DNA from: CAZCJU01 sp964562175
GTDB lineage: Bacteria; Bacillota; Clostridia; Oscillospirales; CAG-272
Length of the DNA: 36,926 nucleotides
Direction: 5' to 3'
Assembly: GCA_964562175.1 (NCBI GenBank)
Contig: CAZLRV010000016.1
Span: 1 to 36,926 of the forward strand
Program-made: the position numbers and the translations under genes
The notes under the pieces: model-generated
Seen by the model: only the letters and a program-made list of their open reading frames with translations
Database searches by the model: none
Told to the model about the DNA's origin: nothing
In this document: positions 33,695-36,926 of the stretch, piece after piece
Layout: the number at the start of each line of letters is the position of its first letter
Numbering within the stretch: position 1 is the first letter of the stretch

Positions 33695-34648
33695 ATGTAT
33701 TATATAGGTGTTGACCTCGGCGGCACGAAAATAGCCGTGGGTCTTGTAAACGAAGAAAACGAAATAGTGGTCAAGGATACTTGCCCGACAGGTGCGGAGC
33801 GTGAAAACGATGCGGTTACCGCAGATATTGCCATGCTCATACGCTCGGTAATGCAAAAGGGCAAGGTCGATGCGGAAAATATCGCATATGTCGGAATAGC
33901 CTGCCCCGGTGCGTTGAATATGGATACGGGCGTGGTAGAGCGTGCTTGCAATCTCAATATGGAAATGTACCCCCTTGCCGAGCGACTCGGTGAGCAGATA
34001 GGTATGAAGATATATATCGAAAACGACGCAAACGCCGCCGCACTCGGTGAGGCGGCAGCGGGTGCGGCAAAGGGTGCGAAGCACTCCGTTATGGTAACGC
34101 TCGGAACGGGCGTAGGCGGCGGCATAATAATCGACGGAAAGATATATTCCGGCTTCAATTTTGCCGGCGGTGAGCTTGGTCATATGGTCATAGAGCATAA
34201 CGGCAGACAATGCAATTGCGGCAGAAAGGGCTGCTGGGAGGCTTATTCCTCGGCAACGGCGCTTATAGCACGTACCGCCGAGGCTATGGAGGCAGACCCC
34301 AAATCGGATATGCATGAGGTAACTCGCACACTCGGCAAGGTCAGCGGCAAAACGGCGTTTATTTCTCAAAGAAACGGCGATGCGACGGCAGATGCCGTTG
34401 TAAAAGAGTATATAGCATATCTTGCGACGGGTATAGCTAACGTAATAAATCTTTTCCAACCGCAGATACTTTGCATAGGCGGCGGCGTTTCAAACGAGGG
34501 CGCGGGACTTATCGATCCCCTGCTTGAGGCGATAAAAGAAGAGGTATTCACCAAAAACAGCGAAAGGCAGACCGAGATCCGAATAGCCAAGCTCGGAAAC
34601 GATGCGGGAATTATCGGAGCGGCAAATATAGGACGATGCAGAGTGTAA
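33695..34648 (+). CDS. glcK: ROK family glucokinase
   Basis: This 317-aa sugar kinase has the N-terminal phosphate loop DLGGTKIAVGLV, the glucose-binding ENDANAAALGE, GTGVGGGIIIDG, and the ROK zinc motif CNCGRKGCWEAYSS. It is most likely an ATP-dependent glucokinase, but other ROK sugar specificities cannot be excluded. It is transcribed from a perfect-consensus promoter and overlaps the PAP2 gene by 13 bases. Confidence 0.92.
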   Translation: MYYIGVDLGGTKIAVGLVNEENEIVVKDTCPTGAERENDAVTADIAMLIRSVMQKGKVDAENIAYVGIACPGALNMDTGVVERACNLNMEMYPLAERLGEQIGMKIYIENDANAAALGEAAAGAAKGAKHSVMVTLGTGVGGGIIIDGKIYSGFNFAGGELGHMVIEHNGRQCNCGRKGCWEAYSSATALIARTAEAMEADPKSDMHEVTRTLGKVSGKTAFISQRNGDATADAVVKEYIAYLATGIANVINLFQPQILCIGGGVSNEGAGLIDPLLEAIKEEVFTKNSERQTEIRIAKLGNDAGIIGAANIGRCRV

Positions 34649-35487
34649 GGCTACAACGTATTTTGGGCGTATTCGCCGTTATATTGCTTGTCGCGGGCGT
34701 ATTCATCGGCACGTTTTACGACCTCGATATATCAAAGGGCTTTGCGAATGTAGACGATACATTCGGAAACTTTCTTGAAATATGGGCAGAGCCGCCTTCC
34801 CTGCTTCTCGTATCTTTTACTTTTTGCCTGATGTGCGTATACCTGTTTGCACAGGGCGGTAAAAAGAATAAGTATCTGTCCGTGCTGTGCGGTATTTCGG
34901 GTGTGATAGCCGCTTATTCAACGGTATTCAGAACCCTCAGATATTACAGTGAAACGGTGGCGGCGACCTTTGTCGCAAAGGCGGCAGTCGGCGTTGTGTC
35001 GGTGCTTGTGTGCGTTTTGTTTATATTTATCTCCGCAAGGATAAGGCACGAAACAGTACGCAAAATGCGTTACTCGATGGTGCTTTTGATAGCCTCGGCA
35101 CTTGCGACGCTGGTTATAATATCCGCACTGAAAAGCGTGTGGGGACGTGTGAGATTTCGTCAACTGCTTTCCGAGGGCGAGCTTGATAAATTTATGATAT
35201 GGTTCAAGCCGCACGGTCACGCATCTGCCGACGGTTATAAGTCGTTCCCCTCCGGGCACACCTCAAATGCCACGCTGATGATTGCCGCTACATATATGAT
35301 AGAGAACTTAAAGGGCAAAAAAGCGGCGTTTTGGGCAAGAATATGTGCTGTGCTGTGGATAGCGGTCGTAATGGTATCGCGTGTGCGATGCGGAGCCCAC
35401 TTTTTGACGGATGTCTGTATGGGGGCTTTGATAACAACGGCTATAATATTCGTATGTAAAAAAATATTTTACAAAACGGCGGAATAA
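34636..35487 (+). CDS. PAP2 family membrane phosphatase
   Basis: This 283-aa protein has about six to seven membrane segments. Three phosphatase motifs are present: K166-X6-R173 (motif 1, with Phe instead of the usual Pro next), PSGH at 205-208 (motif 2), and SRVRCGAHFLTD at 248-259 (motif 3, His255 and Asp259). Substrates in the family include undecaprenyl pyrophosphate and phosphatidyl lipids; this one is not assigned. It is translationally overlapped with glcK and followed by the ectB-like gene after 28 bases. Confidence 0.9.
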   Translation: MQSVRLQRILGVFAVILLVAGVFIGTFYDLDISKGFANVDDTFGNFLEIWAEPPSLLLVSFTFCLMCVYLFAQGGKKNKYLSVLCGISGVIAAYSTVFRTLRYYSETVAATFVAKAAVGVVSVLVCVLFIFISARIRHETVRKMRYSMVLLIASALATLVIISALKSVWGRVRFRQLLSEGELDKFMIWFKPHGHASADGYKSFPSGHTSNATLMIAATYMIENLKGKKAAFWARICAVLWIAVVMVSRVRCGAHFLTDVCMGALITTAIIFVCKKIFYKTAE

Positions 35488-35515
35488 TACGGTAGAATAA
35501 TAAGGAACAAATAAA

Positions 35516-36775
35516 ATGAGTATTTTTGATGAGGTGGAATCCGAGGTAAGGTCGTATTGCAGAGCCTTTCCCGTGGTATTCGATAAGGCTGAGGGCAGTT
35601 ACCTCTACGACGAGGACGGTAACGAGTATCTCGACTTCTTCGCCGGTGCCGGCACACTGAATTACGGACATAATAATCCGTACATAATGGAAAGAGTCAT
35701 AGAGTATCTCAAGAACAAGGGCATAACCCATGCGCTTGATATGAGTACTCACGCAAAAAAAGAGTTTTTGCTTACATTCGACTCAAAGCTTCTCAAGCCC
35801 AAGGGCTATAACTATAAGGTCATGTTTTGCGGCTCAACGGGTACAAATGCCGTTGAGGCGGCACTGAAGCTCGCACGCAAGGTTACGGGACGGGAAACGG
35901 TGTTCGCATTCTCGGGCTCCTTTCACGGTATGACGGCGGGCAGTCTTTCCGTTTCGAGTAATACGTTCTACAGAAAGGACTTGACGGGCGTACACGGCTC
36001 TACCGTGTTTATGCCCTTCCCCTATGGCTTTAACAAGAGCTTCGATACTATCGGTTATATAAGAAATGTTTTGTCCGACGATCATTCAGGCATTGCCCTG
36101 CCTGCGGCAATTATAGTTGAAACGATCCAATCCGAGGGCGGTATTGTGGTTGCCGAGGCAGAATGGCTCAAACAGCTCAGACAGCTGTGCGATGAGTACG
36201 GTATTCTGCTTATATGCGACGATATACAGATAGGCTGCGGCAGAACAGGCTCGTTCTTCTCGTTCGAACGTGCCGACATACAGCCCGATATGGTTACACT
36301 GTCAAAATCCGTCAGCGGTGCGGGCTTCCCCATGTCACTGCTGCTGATAAAGCCGCAGTACGACAAATTTGCCCCCGGTGAGCATAACGGCACGTTCAGA
36401 GGCAATCAGGTGGCTTTCGTCGCAGGTGCGGCGGCACTTGAATATGCTCTGCAGACGGGACTCTATGAGCAAGCACGCACAAAGGGTGCGTTTATAGAGC
36501 AACAGCTTAAAGCACGTATATTGCCCATAGACGAAAGAATATCGTACCGAGGTCTGGGCATGATATACGGCATAGATTTTTCGGCATTCCCACAGGGCTT
36601 TTCAAAAAAAGTGTCGGATAATTGCTTTGCCTCAAAGCTCGTTATCGAGCGTTGTGGCCGCTTCGGCTCCGTCCTTAAGCTTTTGCCACCGCTTACGACG
36701 AGTGAGGAGCAGCTTGAATGCGGTATTAAGGTGATCGAAAACGCCGTGATCAAGGCTCTGGACGACCTAAAATAA
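35516..36775 (+). CDS. ectB: Diaminobutyrate-2-oxoglutarate aminotransferase (EctB-like)
   Basis: This 419-aa class III PLP aminotransferase begins VESEVRSYCRAFPVVFDKAEG and continues FFAGAGTLNYGHNNP, closely matching the EctB group. The PLP lysine is Lys264 in LSKSVSGAGFP and the pyridine-binding Asp is Asp235 in DDIQIGCGRTG. EctB converts aspartate semialdehyde to 2,4-diaminobutyrate. No ectA or ectC is adjacent; upstream are glcK and PAP2, and downstream is a tRNA gene. The product may feed something other than ectoine. The gene symbol follows homology only. Confidence 0.85.
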   Translation: MSIFDEVESEVRSYCRAFPVVFDKAEGSYLYDEDGNEYLDFFAGAGTLNYGHNNPYIMERVIEYLKNKGITHALDMSTHAKKEFLLTFDSKLLKPKGYNYKVMFCGSTGTNAVEAALKLARKVTGRETVFAFSGSFHGMTAGSLSVSSNTFYRKDLTGVHGSTVFMPFPYGFNKSFDTIGYIRNVLSDDHSGIALPAAIIVETIQSEGGIVVAEAEWLKQLRQLCDEYGILLICDDIQIGCGRTGSFFSFERADIQPDMVTLSKSVSGAGFPMSLLLIKPQYDKFAPGEHNGTFRGNQVAFVAGAAALEYALQTGLYEQARTKGAFIEQQLKARILPIDERISYRGLGMIYGIDFSAFPQGFSKKVSDNCFASKLVIERCGRFGSVLKLLPPLTTSEEQLECGIKVIENAVIKALDDLK

Positions 36776-36813
36776 AAAAATGCAAAAAAAATAAAAAAAT
36801 TTCAAAAAACCCC

Positions 36814-36842
36814 TTGACAAATCGCTCTTGTTGTGCTATAAT
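36814..36842 (+). promoter_or_regulatory. Perfect-consensus promoter of tRNA-Val, with a surrounding inverted repeat
   Basis: TTGACA (36814-36819) and TATAAT (36837-36842) are spaced by 17 bases, with TGC directly before the -10 (extended -10). An 11-base inverted repeat with one mismatch (36823-36833 and 36854-36864) is centred near the -10. Confidence 0.92.
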
Positions 36843-36872
36843 AACACACGTCGCAACGAGAGCGGCATGCGT

Positions 36873-36926
36873 GGGAGCATAGCTCAGCTGGGAGAGCATC
36901 TGCCTTACAAGCAGAGGGTCATAGGT
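36873..36926 (+). tRNA. tRNA-Val (UAC anticodon), truncated by window edge
   Basis: The 5' acceptor strand GGGAGCA, D-arm GCTC-loop-GAGC, anticodon stem TCTGC/GCAGA with loop CTTACAA (anticodon TAC), variable GGGTC and the start of the T-arm are all visible. The T loop and 3' acceptor lie past the end. It probably begins a tRNA cluster, because the promoter is very strong. Confidence 0.95.

Noticed and set aside
33647..34459. Minus-strand open frame (270 codons) opposite glcK
   Set aside because: It is a shadow of an intact ROK kinase; His/Tyr/Arg-rich composition is typical of antisense translation in this genome.
1..36926. CRISPR arrays, insertion sequences or prophage
   Set aside because: No direct-repeat arrays, transposase or integrase motifs, or phage structural genes were seen anywhere in the window.

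Overview
The window reads as chromosome from an anaerobic, probably spore-forming member of the Clostridia, plausibly a gut or rumen Oscillospirales-type organism. The lines of evidence are a complete Rnf complex in the clostridial order CDGEAB, a SCIFF (ranthipeptide) precursor with its radical SAM maturase, an anaerobic ribonucleotide reductase activase, a CD1247-type protein, a SpoIID-family protein, a dockerin-bearing secreted protein, pyruvate phosphate dikinase, and AT-rich intergenic DNA with near-consensus sigma-A promoters. The taxonomic placement is inference. No phage, insertion sequence, CRISPR array or rRNA was seen. Genes are dense, and no intergenic gap exceeds about 280 bases.

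Layout, left to right. 1-286: the N-terminal part of pyruvate phosphate dikinase (minus strand). 446-9132: a minus-strand run of eight genes read from one good promoter at 9184-9212 (TraB/GumN lipoprotein, DUF2079 membrane protein, a 107-aa orphan, a sugar-isomerase TIM barrel, a dockerin beta-helix protein, a GHL10 lipoprotein, and a DUF4091 protein at the 3' end). The last four look like a glycan-related unit. 9358-14428: yajC, a TIGR04086 membrane protein, the SCIFF peptide scfA, its maturase scfB, a membrane-anchored foldase and an Xaa-Pro peptidase, tightly packed. 14554-15630: efp and an acidic, cysteine-rich CD1247-type protein, ending in a terminator. 15799-17399: xpt-azlC-azlD. 17482-17958: a YfcE-like phosphodiesterase. 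18029-18811: an operon of three small uncharacterised proteins. 18902-19610: yceD-rpmF (minus). 19790-20335: nrdG (minus).

20612-27175 is the core of the window: rnfCDGEAB runs with overlapping or near-abutting genes straight into parA and parB, with a parS-like palindrome lying between parA and parB. This suggests the segment lies near the replication origin. serS follows, then a 177-aa membrane protein coupled to a membrane-anchored MORN-repeat protein. 30045-31376 is a GH4 alpha-galactosidase (minus). 31548-33610 is a spoIID-like gene overlapping a ymdB-like phosphodiesterase gene. 33695-36775 is a ROK glucokinase, a PAP2 phosphatase and an EctB-like diaminobutyrate aminotransferase in a row from a perfect-consensus promoter. 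The window ends inside a tRNA-Val(UAC) gene that has a perfect-consensus promoter.

How the genes work together: the Rnf complex conserves energy between ferredoxin and NAD. PpdK, GlcK and the GH4 enzyme belong to sugar catabolism, and the left-hand cluster probably handles extracellular glycans. YajC, the foldase, efp, serS, rpmF and tRNA-Val are secretion and translation housekeeping. The best candidates for undescribed biology are the three-small-protein operon (18029-18811), the two-protein MORN membrane unit (28645-29984), the aminotransferase lacking ectoine partners, and the cysteine-rich acidic tail next to efp.
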